Assembly (NCBI GenBank): GCA_900548505.1 | Contig: URKI01000041.1 | Location: forward strand, 1 to 19,718 | Source of the DNA: an uncultured Oscillibacter sp. | Lineage (GTDB): Bacteria > Bacillota > Clostridia > Oscillospirales > Oscillospiraceae | Direction: 5' to 3' | DNA: 19,718 nt | Shown: one piece after another, positions 6,699 through 13,894 of the stretch | Layout of the letters: each line of letters opens with the position of its first letter | How positions within the stretch are numbered: the stretch's first letter is position 1 | The notes under the pieces: generated by a model | What the model was told of the DNA's origin: nothing | Database searches by the model: none | Seen by the model: the letters and a program-made list of their open reading frames with translations, nothing else | Program-made: the position numbers and the translations under genes

Positions 6699-8243
6699 AT
6701 GAATCCCATCATCGCGGCCCTGCTGGGCCTGGTGATCGGCGGCGCCGTCTGCTTCCCGCTCGGTATTCGTTATCGGAAAAAAGTCTCTGAGAAGGAAATT
6801 TCCAGTGCCGAGGAAGAGGGCACACGCATCATCAACGAGGCCATCAAGAGCGCGGAATCTAAAAAGCGCGAGGCCCTGCTGGAAGCAAAGGAAGAGATCC
6901 TGAGAAGCCGCAGCGAGTACGAGAAGGAAGAAAAGACACGCAGAGCCGATCTGCAGCGGCAGGAAAACCGCCTGCAGCAGAAGGAAGAAAACCTCGACCG
7001 CAAGACCGAGGCTATTGAAAAGAAGGAAGAGTCCCTGGCCCAGAAGCACGCGGCCATCGACAAGGAAAACGAGGAGATCAAGGTCATCAAGCGCAGCCAG
7101 ACTGAAATGCTGGAGCGTATCTCCGGCTTTACCGCCGAGGAGGCCAAGCAGTACCTGATCGCCCAGGTGGAGTCCGAGGTGACCCACGAGACTGCCCTCA
7201 AGATCAAAGAGGTGGAGTCCCGGATGAAGGAGGAGTGCGAGGCCCGCGCCCGCGAAGTGGTGGCGCAGGCCATCCAGCGCTGCGCCGCGGACCAGGTGGC
7301 TGAAATGACCGTCAGTGTGGTTCCCCTGCCCAATGACGAGATGAAGGGCCGCATCATCGGCCGGGAAGGCCGCAACATCCGCACCATCGAGACCCTCACC
7401 GGTGTGGACCTCATCATCGACGACACGCCCGAGGCCATCACCGTCAGCTGCTTTGAGCCCGTGCGCCGGGAGATCGCCCGGCTGGCGCTGGAAAAGCTCA
7501 TTGCCGACGGCCGTATCCATCCCACCCACATTGAGGAGATGGTGGAAAAGGCCCGCCGGGAAGTGGAAGCCACCATCAAGGCCGAGGGTGAGCGCGCTGT
7601 GTTCGAGTGCGGCATCCGCAGCCTGCATCCCGAGCTTGTGAAGATGCTGGGCCGGCTCCATTACCGCACCAGCTACGGCCAGAACGTGCTGCAGCACTCC
7701 ATCGAGGTCAGCCACATCGCCGGCATGATGGCCGCGGAGCTGGGCGCCGATGTGCAGGCTGCCAAGCGGGCGGGCCTGCTCCACGATCTGGGCAAGTCCG
7801 TGGACCACGAACTGGAGGGCACCCATGTGGCCCTGGGCGTGGAGTTTGCCCGCAAGTACAAGGAGCGGGAGGACATCATCCACGCCATCGAGGCACACCA
7901 CAACGATGTGGAGCCTCGGACCATTGTGGCCTGCCTGGTCCAGGCGGCGGACGCCATTTCCGCTGCGCGGCCCGGTGCCCGGCGCGAGAATCTGGAGAAC
8001 TATATCAAGCGTCTGGAGCAGCTGGAGACCATCACCGGCTCTCACCCTGGCGTGGACAAGGCCTATGCCATCCAGGCCGGCCGGGAAGTCCGGGTCATGG
8101 TCAAGCCCGAGCAGGTCAGCGAGGACCAGATGGTCATCCTGGCCCGGGATCTGGCCAAGAAGATCGAAGAGGAAATGGAGTACCCCGGTCAGATCAAGGT
8201 GCATCTGATCCGGGAGACCAAAGTGGTGGAATACGCCAAATAA
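6699..8243 (+). CDS. rny: Ribonuclease Y
   Basis: RNase Y is the membrane-anchored endoribonuclease that starts mRNA decay in many Firmicutes. The 514-aa protein matches the usual ~510-520 aa. It has an N-terminal transmembrane helix (about 4-23), a long Glu/Lys/Arg-rich coiled coil (~25-190), a KH domain with GRIIGREGRN (217-226), and an HD domain with the metal-binding pair H362-D363 in LLHDLGKS. It ends in HLIRETKVVEYAK, the typical C-terminus. I chose ATG at 6699 (9 nt after AGGAGG at 6684-6689), because in-frame codons upstream (from 6624) add a non-hydrophobic stretch before the membrane anchor and overlap the leader stem-loop. It has its own promoter and a strong terminator, so it appears monocistronic. 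Confidence 0.97.
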   Translation: MNPIIAALLGLVIGGAVCFPLGIRYRKKVSEKEISSAEEEGTRIINEAIKSAESKKREALLEAKEEILRSRSEYEKEEKTRRADLQRQENRLQQKEENLDRKTEAIEKKEESLAQKHAAIDKENEEIKVIKRSQTEMLERISGFTAEEAKQYLIAQVESEVTHETALKIKEVESRMKEECEARAREVVAQAIQRCAADQVAEMTVSVVPLPNDEMKGRIIGREGRNIRTIETLTGVDLIIDDTPEAITVSCFEPVRREIARLALEKLIADGRIHPTHIEEMVEKARREVEATIKAEGERAVFECGIRSLHPELVKMLGRLHYRTSYGQNVLQHSIEVSHIAGMMAAELGADVQAAKRAGLLHDLGKSVDHELEGTHVALGVEFARKYKEREDIIHAIEAHHNDVEPRTIVACLVQAADAISAARPGARRENLENYIKRLEQLETITGSHPGVDKAYAIQAGREVRVMVKPEQVSEDQMVILARDLAKKIEEEMEYPGQIKVHLIRETKVVEYAK

Positions 8244-8253
8244 CCAGCCTCAA

Positions 8254-8286
8254 AAAGAGCGGAACGCCTCGGGCGTTCCGCTCTTT
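8254..8286 (+). terminator. Terminator after rny
   Basis: A 15-bp perfect stem (AAAGAGCGGAACGCC, 8254-8268, with 8272-8286) has a TCG loop and starts 10 nt after the rny stop. The U-tract is limited to the CTCTTT end of the stem. Confidence 0.85.
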
Positions 8287-8320
8287 CACGCCTGACATGC
8301 CGGAATTGCCCGGCCATGCC

Positions 8321-8349
8321 TTGACAATTCACGGGCGGGCCGATACAAT
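8321..8349 (+). promoter_or_regulatory. Near-consensus promoter for proS
   Basis: TTGACA (8321-8326), exactly 17 nt, then TACAAT (8344-8349): 11 of 12 bases match the sigma-A consensus. Transcription should start near 8356, giving a leader of only about 60 nt, which is too short for a T-box. Confidence 0.87.
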
Positions 8350-8417
8350 ATTAAACCAGTGAAAACCACCCGCTTGCAGCGATCACACATATTATATATA
8401 GAAGGATTTGAGAGAAT

Positions 8418-9857
8418 ATGGCACAGGATAAAAGACAGGTAGACGCCATTACCGCCCGGGACGTGGATTTTGCCCAGTGGTATACGGACGTCTGCAAAAA
8501 GGCAGAGCTGATCGACTACACCTCCGTCAAGGGTATGTTCATCTACCGCCCCTATGGCTACGCCATCTGGGAGAACATCCAGGCGGAGCTGGACCGGCGC
8601 TTCAAGGCCACCGGTCATGAAAACGTGTATCTGCCCGTTCTGATCCCCGAGTCCCTGCTCCAGAAGGAGAAGGACCACGTGGAGGGCTTCGCCCCCGAGT
8701 GCGCCTGGGTCACCATGGGCGGCAGCGAGAAGCTGGAGGACCGGCTGTGCGTGCGTCCCACCTCTGAGACGCTGTTCTGCGAGCATTATGCCAACATCAT
8801 CCACTCCTGGCGCGATCTGCCCAAGCTCTATAACCAGTGGTGTAGCGTGCTGCGCTGGGAAAAGACCTCCCGTCCCTTCCTGCGTCACCGGGAGTTCTTG
8901 TGGCAGGAGGGCCACACCATGCACGCCACGGCGGAAGAGGCCCGGGAAGAGACCATGCAGATGCTGAACATCTACGCCGACTTCATGGAGAACGTCCTGG
9001 CCATGCCTGTCATCCGGGGCCGCAAGACCGACAAGGAGAAGTTCAACGGCGCCGAGGAGACCTACACCGTCGAGTGCATGATGCATGACCACAAGGCCCT
9101 GCAGGCCGGTACCAGCCACTACTTCGGCGACGGCTTCGCCAAGGCCTTTGACATCACCTTTGCCGGCAAGGACAACCAGCCTCACCATCCCCATCAGACC
9201 AGCTGGGGCGTGTCCACCCGTATGATCGGCGGCATCATCATGACCCACGGCGACGACAACGGCCTGGTGCTGCCTCCCCGGATCGCCCCCACCCAGGTGG
9301 TGGTGATTCCCGTGGCCGCCCACAAGCCCGGTGTGCTGGACGCTGCCGCATCCCTGCGGGATCGCCTGAGCGCTGCGGGTCTCCGCTGCAAGCTGGACGA
9401 CTCCGACAACTCTCCCGGCTGGAGGTTTGCCGAGTATGAGATGAAGGGCGTGCCCGCCCGCGTGGAGATCGGCCCCAAGGACATGGAGAAGGAGCAGTGC
9501 GTGGTGGCCCGCCGGGATACCGGCGAGAAGGTGACCGTGCCTCTGGCGGAGCTGGAGGAGACGGTGAAGCGTCTGCTGGACGAGATCCACGACAACATGT
9601 TCGCCATGGCGCTGAAGAACCGGGAAGAGAACACCTTCGATATCTCTACCCCCGAAGAGGCAAAGGCCATCGCCGAGGGCAAGGGCGGCTTCCTGCGGTC
9701 CAAGTGGTGCGGCGACCTTGCCTGCGAGCTGGCCATGAAGGAGCGCGCCGGCGTCACTTCCCGCTGCATGCCGCTCAAGCAGTCCGGCACCGAGGGCGTG
9801 TGCCCTGTGTGCGGCAAAAAGTGTACCACCGACATCTACTGGGGCGTGGCCTATTAA
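8418..9857 (+). CDS. proS: Prolyl-tRNA synthetase, archaeal/eukaryotic-like (type 3) form
   Basis: This enzyme charges tRNA-Pro with proline. The 479-aa length and lack of the ~180-residue editing insertion of classical bacterial ProS place it in the archaeal-like group found in many clostridia. Class II motifs are visible: RPTSET (113-118), motif 2 VLRWEKTSRPFLRHREFLWQEGHT (about 144-167), and motif 3 in GVSTRMIGGIIMTHGDDNGLVLP (about 264-286). The anticodon-binding domain follows. The C-terminal zinc domain has C431, C436, C462 and C465, the spacing expected for this subfamily, and ends in the characteristic Tyr. The start at 8418 follows a modest site (GAAGGAT/GAGAGA). It is flanked by its own promoter and terminator. 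Confidence 0.97.
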   Translation: MAQDKRQVDAITARDVDFAQWYTDVCKKAELIDYTSVKGMFIYRPYGYAIWENIQAELDRRFKATGHENVYLPVLIPESLLQKEKDHVEGFAPECAWVTMGGSEKLEDRLCVRPTSETLFCEHYANIIHSWRDLPKLYNQWCSVLRWEKTSRPFLRHREFLWQEGHTMHATAEEAREETMQMLNIYADFMENVLAMPVIRGRKTDKEKFNGAEETYTVECMMHDHKALQAGTSHYFGDGFAKAFDITFAGKDNQPHHPHQTSWGVSTRMIGGIIMTHGDDNGLVLPPRIAPTQVVVIPVAAHKPGVLDAAASLRDRLSAAGLRCKLDDSDNSPGWRFAEYEMKGVPARVEIGPKDMEKEQCVVARRDTGEKVTVPLAELEETVKRLLDEIHDNMFAMALKNREENTFDISTPEEAKAIAEGKGGFLRSKWCGDLACELAMKERAGVTSRCMPLKQSGTEGVCPVCGKKCTTDIYWGVAY

Positions 9858-9876
9858 GGAAAAACGCCGTTTTTCC
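9858..9876 (+). other. Short stem-loop directly after the proS stop
   Basis: GGAAAAAC (9858-9865) pairs with GTTTTTCC (9869-9876) around a 3-nt loop. It has no T-run after it, so it is unlikely to terminate alone; it may protect the proS mRNA 3' end. Confidence 0.4.
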
Positions 9877-9938
9877 GACAGGGAGACAGGCGTCTTTGAG
9901 GCTCCAAAAAAAACTTGAAAATTTCATGAAAAACAGAG

Positions 9939-9970
9939 AAAATCCCCTTGACAGCAAGGGGATTTTCTTT
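9939..9970 (+). terminator. proS terminator overlapping the S10-operon promoter
   Basis: AAAATCCCCTT (9939-9949) pairs perfectly with AAGGGGATTTT (9956-9966) around a 6-nt loop, and the arm runs into CTTTTA, giving a U-rich end. The -35 hexamer of the next promoter sits across the loop. Confidence 0.75.
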
Positions 9971-9976
9971 TATTAT
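9948..9976 (+). promoter_or_regulatory. Promoter of the S10-spc ribosomal protein operon
   Basis: TTGACA (9948-9953), a 17-nt spacer and TATTAT (9971-9976) form a near-perfect vegetative promoter, consistent with very high expression. The predicted start near 9983 gives a leader of about 285 nt before rpsJ. Confidence 0.87.
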
Positions 9977-9982
9977 AAGGGA

Positions 9983-10267
9983 GTCCGCGCGAAAGGTGTG
10001 TTCTGGAGCGCGGTGATGCGATGAACCGGGAGATTGCTCCGCAAGGAGGTAACTTCCGGGGAGTATGTCCGATAATCGGGCGGCTGAGAAGGATCTGTAC
10101 GTTGCGTAGATCGCTGCGCCATGACCTCGTTACCGGCCGTATGGTTTCATGCGCCGGTATTTTTCATGAGCTGGAATGATACGCACGGATAAGCGTATAG
10201 AAAAATCTCTCGCCGTAGGTCGTCGAGACTGCGTGAAAACAACCTACGTAATCAGGAGGAAACAACC
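9983..10267 (+). promoter_or_regulatory. Structured 5' leader of the S10 operon
   Basis: This ~285-nt leader has no convincing gene but many helices. CCGCGC/GCGCGG pairs 9985-9990 with 10008-10013. CTCC (10037-10040) can pair either with GGAG at 10029-10032 or, through a GCAA tetraloop, with GGAG at 10045-10048. CCGA/TCGG pairs 10069-10072 with 10076-10079, and GATCT/AGATC pairs 10092-10096 with 10108-10112. Then come an intrinsic terminator (10131-10164), ATACGC/GCGTAT (10179-10184 with 10193-10198), and CGTAGGT/ACCTACG (10214-10220 with 10242-10248) just before the ribosome binding site. In E. coli the S10 leader binds L4; whether this unrelated-looking leader does the same is unknown. Confidence 0.72.
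10131..10164 (+). terminator. Intrinsic terminator (attenuator) inside the rpsJ leader
   Basis: TACCGGC (10131-10137) pairs with GCCGGTA (10153-10159), and GTATG (10139-10143) with CATGC (10148-10152, one G-U), with a single bulged C and a GTTT loop. Five Ts follow at 10160-10164. It lies ~150 nt after the promoter and ~100 nt before rpsJ, so it should act as a conditional terminator. GGTAAC at 10048-10053 could pair with GTTACC at 10129-10134 and break the stem, a possible antiterminator. Confidence 0.72.
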
Positions 10268-10579
10268 ATGGCACAGAAAGAAATGATCCGCATTCGTCTG
10301 AAGGCCTATGACCACCAGGTCATCGACCAGAGCGCAGAGAAGATCGTCGAGACCGCCAAGCGCACCGGCGCTGAGGTGTCCGGCCCCATCCCCCTGCCCA
10401 CCAAGAAGGAAGTCGTCACCATCCTGCGGGCCGTGCACAAGTACAAGGACAGCCGTGAGCAGTTCGAGCGCCGCACCCACAAGAGACTGATCGACATCAC
10501 CAAGTCCTCTCCCAAGACCGTGGAGGCTCTGATGGCTCTGGAGCTGCCCGCTGGCGTGGAGATCGAGATCAAGCTGTAA
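10268..10579 (+). CDS. rpsJ: 30S ribosomal protein S10
   Basis: S10 is a 16S rRNA-binding protein of the small-subunit head, and in complex with NusB also takes part in rRNA antitermination. The 103-aa product is the standard length and shows the family text IRIRLKAYDHQVIDQSAEKIVETAKRTGA near the N-terminus, followed by GPIPLPTKKE and REQFERRTHKRLIDI. The start at 10268 lies just after AGGAGGA (10254-10260). It is the first gene of the operon, but unusually it is separated from rplC by a long structured gap. Confidence 0.98.
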   Translation: MAQKEMIRIRLKAYDHQVIDQSAEKIVETAKRTGAEVSGPIPLPTKKEVVTILRAVHKYKDSREQFERRTHKRLIDITKSSPKTVEALMALELPAGVEIEIKL

Positions 10580-10718
10580 TCCCCCGCAACACTATTTAAA
10601 TTGTTTGCTGTCCCAAGCCCATCGTCTTGCGAGATGGGCGGGTCATGTCGGCAGAGCAATGCGGCCAACCCAACCGGGCGTATCTAAGCCGACCAATAAC
10701 CTTTAAGGAGGAACATAC
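10580..10718 (+). promoter_or_regulatory. Structured intergenic region between rpsJ and rplC
   Basis: The 139-nt gap has no ORF or terminator. GCAACA (10586-10591) can pair with TGTTTGC (10602-10608). A strong bulged stem joins CCC-AA-GCCCATC (10612-10623) to GATGGGC-GGG (10633-10642) around a 9-nt loop. GTCGGC (10647-10652) pairs with GCCGAC (10688-10693), ending 11 nt before the rplC ribosome binding site (AAGGAGG, 10705-10711). Most gaps in this operon are under 24 nt, so a regulatory RNA is likely. I found no clear promoter. Confidence 0.6.
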
Positions 10719-11438
10719 ATGAAAGCAATCATCGGCAAAAAAGTGGGCATGTCTCAGATTTTTGACGAGAACGGCCATGTGATTCCCGTCACCGTGATCG
10801 AGGCGGGTCCCTGCGTGGTCACTCAGAAGAAGACTTCCGAAAAGGAAGGCTATGAGGCTGTCCAGCTGGGCTTCGAGGATATCGCTGAGCGCAAGCTCAC
10901 CAAGCCCGAGATGGGCCACCTGAACAAGGCTGGCGTCTCTCCCAAGAAGCACCTGCGTGAATTCAACCTGGAGAATGCCGCTGAGCTGAACATCGGCGAC
11001 ATCGTCAAGGCGGACACCTTCAAGGTCGGCGACTTCGTTGACGTCACCGGCATCAGCAAGGGCCACGGCTACGCCGGCGTTATCAAGCGCCACGGTGCCC
11101 ACCGCCTGAAGGAGACCCACGGTAGCGGCCCTGTGCATCGTCACGCCGGTTCTATGGGCTCTTCCACCGATCCTTCCCGTATCTTCAAGGGCAAGATCGG
11201 CGCCGGCCACATGGGCGTTGACCAGGTGACCGTGCAGAACCTGTCCGTTGTCAAGGTCGATCCCGAGCTGAACATGCTGGTCGTCTGCGGTGCGGTGCCC
11301 GGCCCCAAGGGCGGTCTGGTCACCATCAAGTCCACCGTGAAGGTCCACAAGGTCAAGCAGGCCGGCGCTGACATCAGCAAGAACCCGCAGAAGGCTTCCG
11401 GCCGTAACCCGCAGAAGGCTTCCGCCAGAAACAAGTAA
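10719..11438 (+). CDS. rplC: 50S ribosomal protein L3
   Basis: L3 is an early 23S rRNA-binding assembly protein whose loop reaches the peptidyl transferase centre. The start MKAIIGKKVGMSQIFDENG, the central KGHGYAGVIKRHG and the RIFKGKIGAGHMG loop are typical. At 239 aa it is about 30 residues longer than common bacterial L3. The extra length is a basic C-terminal tail holding two copies of an 8-residue unit (NPQKASGR, NPQKASAR; residues 222-237). The start follows AAGGAGG with a 7-nt spacer. Confidence 0.97.
   Translation: MKAIIGKKVGMSQIFDENGHVIPVTVIEAGPCVVTQKKTSEKEGYEAVQLGFEDIAERKLTKPEMGHLNKAGVSPKKHLREFNLENAAELNIGDIVKADTFKVGDFVDVTGISKGHGYAGVIKRHGAHRLKETHGSGPVHRHAGSMGSSTDPSRIFKGKIGAGHMGVDQVTVQNLSVVKVDPELNMLVVCGAVPGPKGGLVTIKSTVKVHKVKQAGADISKNPQKASGRNPQKASARNK
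11382..11429 (+). repeat. 24-nt tandem repeat in the rplC 3' end
   Basis: The 19-nt sequence AACCCGCAGAAGGCTTCCG occurs at 11382-11400 and again at 11406-11424, a 24-nt period that keeps the reading frame and encodes two NPQKAS(G/A)R units. The identity at DNA level suggests a recent duplication. Confidence 0.9.
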
Positions 11439-11456
11439 GAAAGGGGTGCTTGAGTA

Positions 11457-12080
11457 ATGTCTTCTATGAAAGTTTTGAACATGGCCGGCGCTGAGGTCGG
11501 CACTGTTGAATTGAACGACGCCATCTTCGGCATCGAGCCCAACGAAGTCGTCGTCCACGAGGTCGTCAAGAACCACCTCGCCAACTGCAGACAGGGCACC
11601 CAGAGCGCCCTCACCCGCGCCGAGGTCTCCGGCGGCGGCCGCAAGCCCTGGCGTCAGAAGGGTACCGGCCACGCCCGTCAGGGCAGCACCCGTGCTCCCC
11701 AGTGGACCCACGGCGGTATCGTCTTCGCTCCCAAGCCCCGCGACTACAGCTATGTGCTGAACAAGAAGGTCAAGCGCCTGGCGCTCAAGTCCGTTCTGTC
11801 CGCCAGAGCTGCCGAGGGCAAGCTGGTGGTCATCGACTCCATCAAGATGGACGCTATCAAGACCGCTGAGTTCCGCAAGTTCCTGGATGCTGTCAAGGTC
11901 GACGGCAAGGCCGTCGTGGTCACCCCCGCTGTTGACGAGATCATCGTCAAGAGCGCCCGCAACATCCCCGGCGTGCTGACCACTCCCTCCAACAACCTGA
12001 GCGTGTATGACCTCGTCAACGCCCAGTACCTGGTTGTGGATCAGGCCGCCCTCGCAAACATCGAGGAGGTGTACGCATAA
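11457..12080 (+). CDS. rplD: 50S ribosomal protein L4
   Basis: L4 binds 23S rRNA domain I and lines the peptide exit tunnel with its long loop. In E. coli it also represses the S10 operon by binding its leader. The 207-aa product has the loop sequence SGGGRKPWRQKGTGHARQGSTRAPQWTHGG in its first half and a normal length. I chose ATG at 11457 (10 nt after AAGGGG at 11441-11446); the ATG at 11466 is in frame but 19 nt from that site. The stop overlaps the rplW start (TAATG), which suggests translational coupling. Confidence 0.97.
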   Translation: MSSMKVLNMAGAEVGTVELNDAIFGIEPNEVVVHEVVKNHLANCRQGTQSALTRAEVSGGGRKPWRQKGTGHARQGSTRAPQWTHGGIVFAPKPRDYSYVLNKKVKRLALKSVLSARAAEGKLVVIDSIKMDAIKTAEFRKFLDAVKVDGKAVVVTPAVDEIIVKSARNIPGVLTTPSNNLSVYDLVNAQYLVVDQAALANIEEVYA

Positions 12081-12376
12081 TGGCTACCGCATACGATATC
12101 ATTATCCGTCCCATCATCACCGAGCGCGCCATGGCTGGCGCCGCCGATAAGAAGTACGTCTTCGAGGTGGCCAAGAGCGCCGGTAAGATCGAGATCAAGA
12201 AGGCTGTTGAGGAGATCTTCGGCGTGAAGGTCGCTTCCGTCAACACCCTGACGGTGCCCGGCAAGGAAAAGCGCATGGGCGCCGGCCGTCCCGGCATGAC
12301 CAAGACCTGGAAGAAGGCCTATGTCCAGCTGGCTGACGATTCCAAGACCATCGAGTTCTTCGAAGGCATGGTCTGA
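12080..12376 (+). CDS. rplW: 50S ribosomal protein L23
   Basis: L23 sits at the exit of the peptide tunnel and docks trigger factor and the signal recognition particle. The 98-aa product has the family start YDIIIRPIITERAM and the KVASVNTLTVPGKEKRMGAGRPGMTKTWKKAYV region. Its ribosome binding site (GAGGAGGT, 12063-12070) lies in the end of rplD, and the start codon shares one base with the rplD stop. Confidence 0.97.
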   Translation: MATAYDIIIRPIITERAMAGAADKKYVFEVAKSAGKIEIKKAVEEIFGVKVASVNTLTVPGKEKRMGAGRPGMTKTWKKAYVQLADDSKTIEFFEGMV

Positions 12377-12399
12377 TAACGGAAGGAGAGTAAAGCGAT

Positions 12400-13233
12400 A
12401 TGTCTATTAAAACTTTTAAGCCGACGACTCCCTCCAGACGCCAGATGACTGTCTCCGGTTTCGACGGCATTGACAAGAAGGCCAAGCCCGAGCCCAGCCT
12501 GACCGAGCCTCTGAAGAAGAGCTCCGGCCGCAACAGCTATGGCCGCATCACCGTCCGTCATCGCGGCGGCGGCAACAAGCGCAAGTACCGCATCATCGAC
12601 TTCAAGCGCGACAAGGTCGGCTCTGCCACCGTGCTGCGTCTGGAGTATGACCCCAACCGCTCCGCCAACATCGCTCTCATCCAGTATGAGGACGGCGAGA
12701 AGCGCTATATCCTGGCTCCCGTTGGCCTGAAGGCCGGCCACAAGATCATGACCGGTCCCGACGCCGATATCCTGCCCGGCAACGCGCTGCCCATCGCCAA
12801 CATCCCCGTTGGTACCGTGATCCACAACATCGAGCTGCATCCCGGCAACGGCGCCCAGCTGGTCCGCTCCGCCGGTACCTCCGCTCAGCTGATGGCTAAG
12901 GAGGGCAGCGATGCTCAGATCCGTATGCCTTCCGGCGAGGTCCGCATCGTGCGCACCAACTGCATGGCCACCATCGGCCAGGTTGGCAACATCGAGCATG
13001 AGAACATCAACATTGGCAAGGCCGGCCGTAAGCGCCACATGGGTTGGCGTCCCACCGTGCGCGGCTCTGTCATGAACCCCAATGACCACCCCCACGGCGG
13101 CGGCGAGGGCCGCGCGCCCGTCGGCCGTCCCGGTCCTGTGACGCCTTGGGGCAAGCCCGCTATGGGTTACAAGACCCGCAAGGGCAAGAACCCCACCAAC
13201 AAGTTCATTGTGAAGCGTCGCAACGAGAAGTAA
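12400..13233 (+). CDS. rplB: 50S ribosomal protein L2
   Basis: L2 is one of the most conserved large-subunit proteins and is needed for subunit joining and peptidyl transferase activity. The 277-aa length is normal. Conserved blocks are VRHRGGGNKRKYRIIDFKRDK in the N-terminal domain, the GAQLVRSAGTSAQLMAKEG region, and the NPNDHPHGGGEGRAPVG loop near residue 230 with the functionally important histidines. The ribosome binding site GGAAGGAGAG precedes the start. It is placed as usual between rplW and rpsS. Confidence 0.98.
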   Translation: MSIKTFKPTTPSRRQMTVSGFDGIDKKAKPEPSLTEPLKKSSGRNSYGRITVRHRGGGNKRKYRIIDFKRDKVGSATVLRLEYDPNRSANIALIQYEDGEKRYILAPVGLKAGHKIMTGPDADILPGNALPIANIPVGTVIHNIELHPGNGAQLVRSAGTSAQLMAKEGSDAQIRMPSGEVRIVRTNCMATIGQVGNIEHENINIGKAGRKRHMGWRPTVRGSVMNPNDHPHGGGEGRAPVGRPGPVTPWGKPAMGYKTRKGKNPTNKFIVKRRNEK

Positions 13234-13248
13234 GGGAGGCAATGAAAT

Positions 13249-13512
13249 ATGAGCAGATCTATTAAAAAAGGCCCCTTCGTTGCCCCTGAGCTGCTGAAGC
13301 GGGTCGAGGAAATGAACGCCAAGAACGAGAAGAAGGTTCTGAAGACCTGGAGCCGCAGCTCCACCATCTTCCCCGCCTTCGTCGGCCACACCATCGCCGT
13401 GCACGATGGCCGCAAGCATGTGCCCGTCTACATCCAGGAGGATATGGTCGGCCACAAGCTGGGTGAGTTCGCTCCCACCCGTACCTTCCGCGGTCACCGC
13501 AAGGACAACTAA
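13249..13512 (+). CDS. rpsS: 30S ribosomal protein S19
   Basis: S19 binds the 16S rRNA head together with S13. The 87-aa product starts with the canonical MSRSIKKGPFVAPELLKRV and contains TWSRSSTIFPAFVGHTIAVHDGRKHVPVYI and the GHKLGEFAPTRTFRGH signature. GGGAGG (13234-13239) directly after the rplB stop serves as ribosome binding site. Confidence 0.98.
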   Translation: MSRSIKKGPFVAPELLKRVEEMNAKNEKKVLKTWSRSSTIFPAFVGHTIAVHDGRKHVPVYIQEDMVGHKLGEFAPTRTFRGHRKDN

Positions 13513-13531
13513 GTAAAGGAGGATGCAGAAC

Positions 13532-13876
13532 ATGGATAAGAAAATTGCCAAAGCGTATCTGCGCTATGTCCGCATCGCTCCCCGCAAGATCCAGATCGTG
13601 TGCGATCTGATCCGCGGTAAGGACGCCGGCACTGCCATGGCGATCCTGATGCAGACCCCCAAGGCCGCCTCTGAGCCTCTGATGAAGCTCCTCAAGAGCG
13701 CCATGGCCAACGCCGAGAACAACTTCGGCATGGACCCCGCCAAGCTGGTGGTGTCCGAGGTCTACGCCACTCCCGGCCCCATCCTCAAGCGGATGATGCC
13801 CCGGGCTCAGGGCCGCGCCTATCGTATCAACAAGCGCACTTCTCACGTCACCCTGGCTGTGACGGAAAAGGCATAA
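13532..13876 (+). CDS. rplV: 50S ribosomal protein L22
   Basis: L22 contacts all 23S rRNA domains and its beta-hairpin lines the exit tunnel next to L4; changes there give macrolide resistance in other bacteria. The 114-aa product has AKAYLRYVRIAPRKIQIVCDLIRGK at the start and the tunnel hairpin PILKRMMPRAQGRAYRINKRTSHVT near the end. I chose ATG at 13532, 9 nt after AGGAGG (13517-13522). The in-frame ATG at 13523 directly abuts that site and cannot use it. Confidence 0.96.
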   Translation: MDKKIAKAYLRYVRIAPRKIQIVCDLIRGKDAGTAMAILMQTPKAASEPLMKLLKSAMANAENNFGMDPAKLVVSEVYATPGPILKRMMPRAQGRAYRINKRTSHVTLAVTEKA

Positions 13877-13894
13877 GAGGGAGGAGAACAGTTT

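Noticed and set aside
8356..8417. T-box riboswitch before proS
   Set aside because: The leader is only ~60 nt after the predicted start, with no specifier stem, T-box sequence or terminator.
6561..9590. Long antisense frames opposite rny (6561-8204) and proS (8286-9590)
   Set aside because: Leu/His/Gly-rich shadow translations without family motifs; each crosses a promoter or terminator of the real gene.
10065..10109. Possible 14-residue leader peptide (MSDNRAAEKDLYVA) in the rpsJ leader
   Set aside because: AAGGAGG at 10043-10049 is 15 nt away, too far, and the nearer GGGGAG abuts the ATG. No run of regulatory codons is present. A 52-codon frame from 10021 also lacks a good ribosome binding site.
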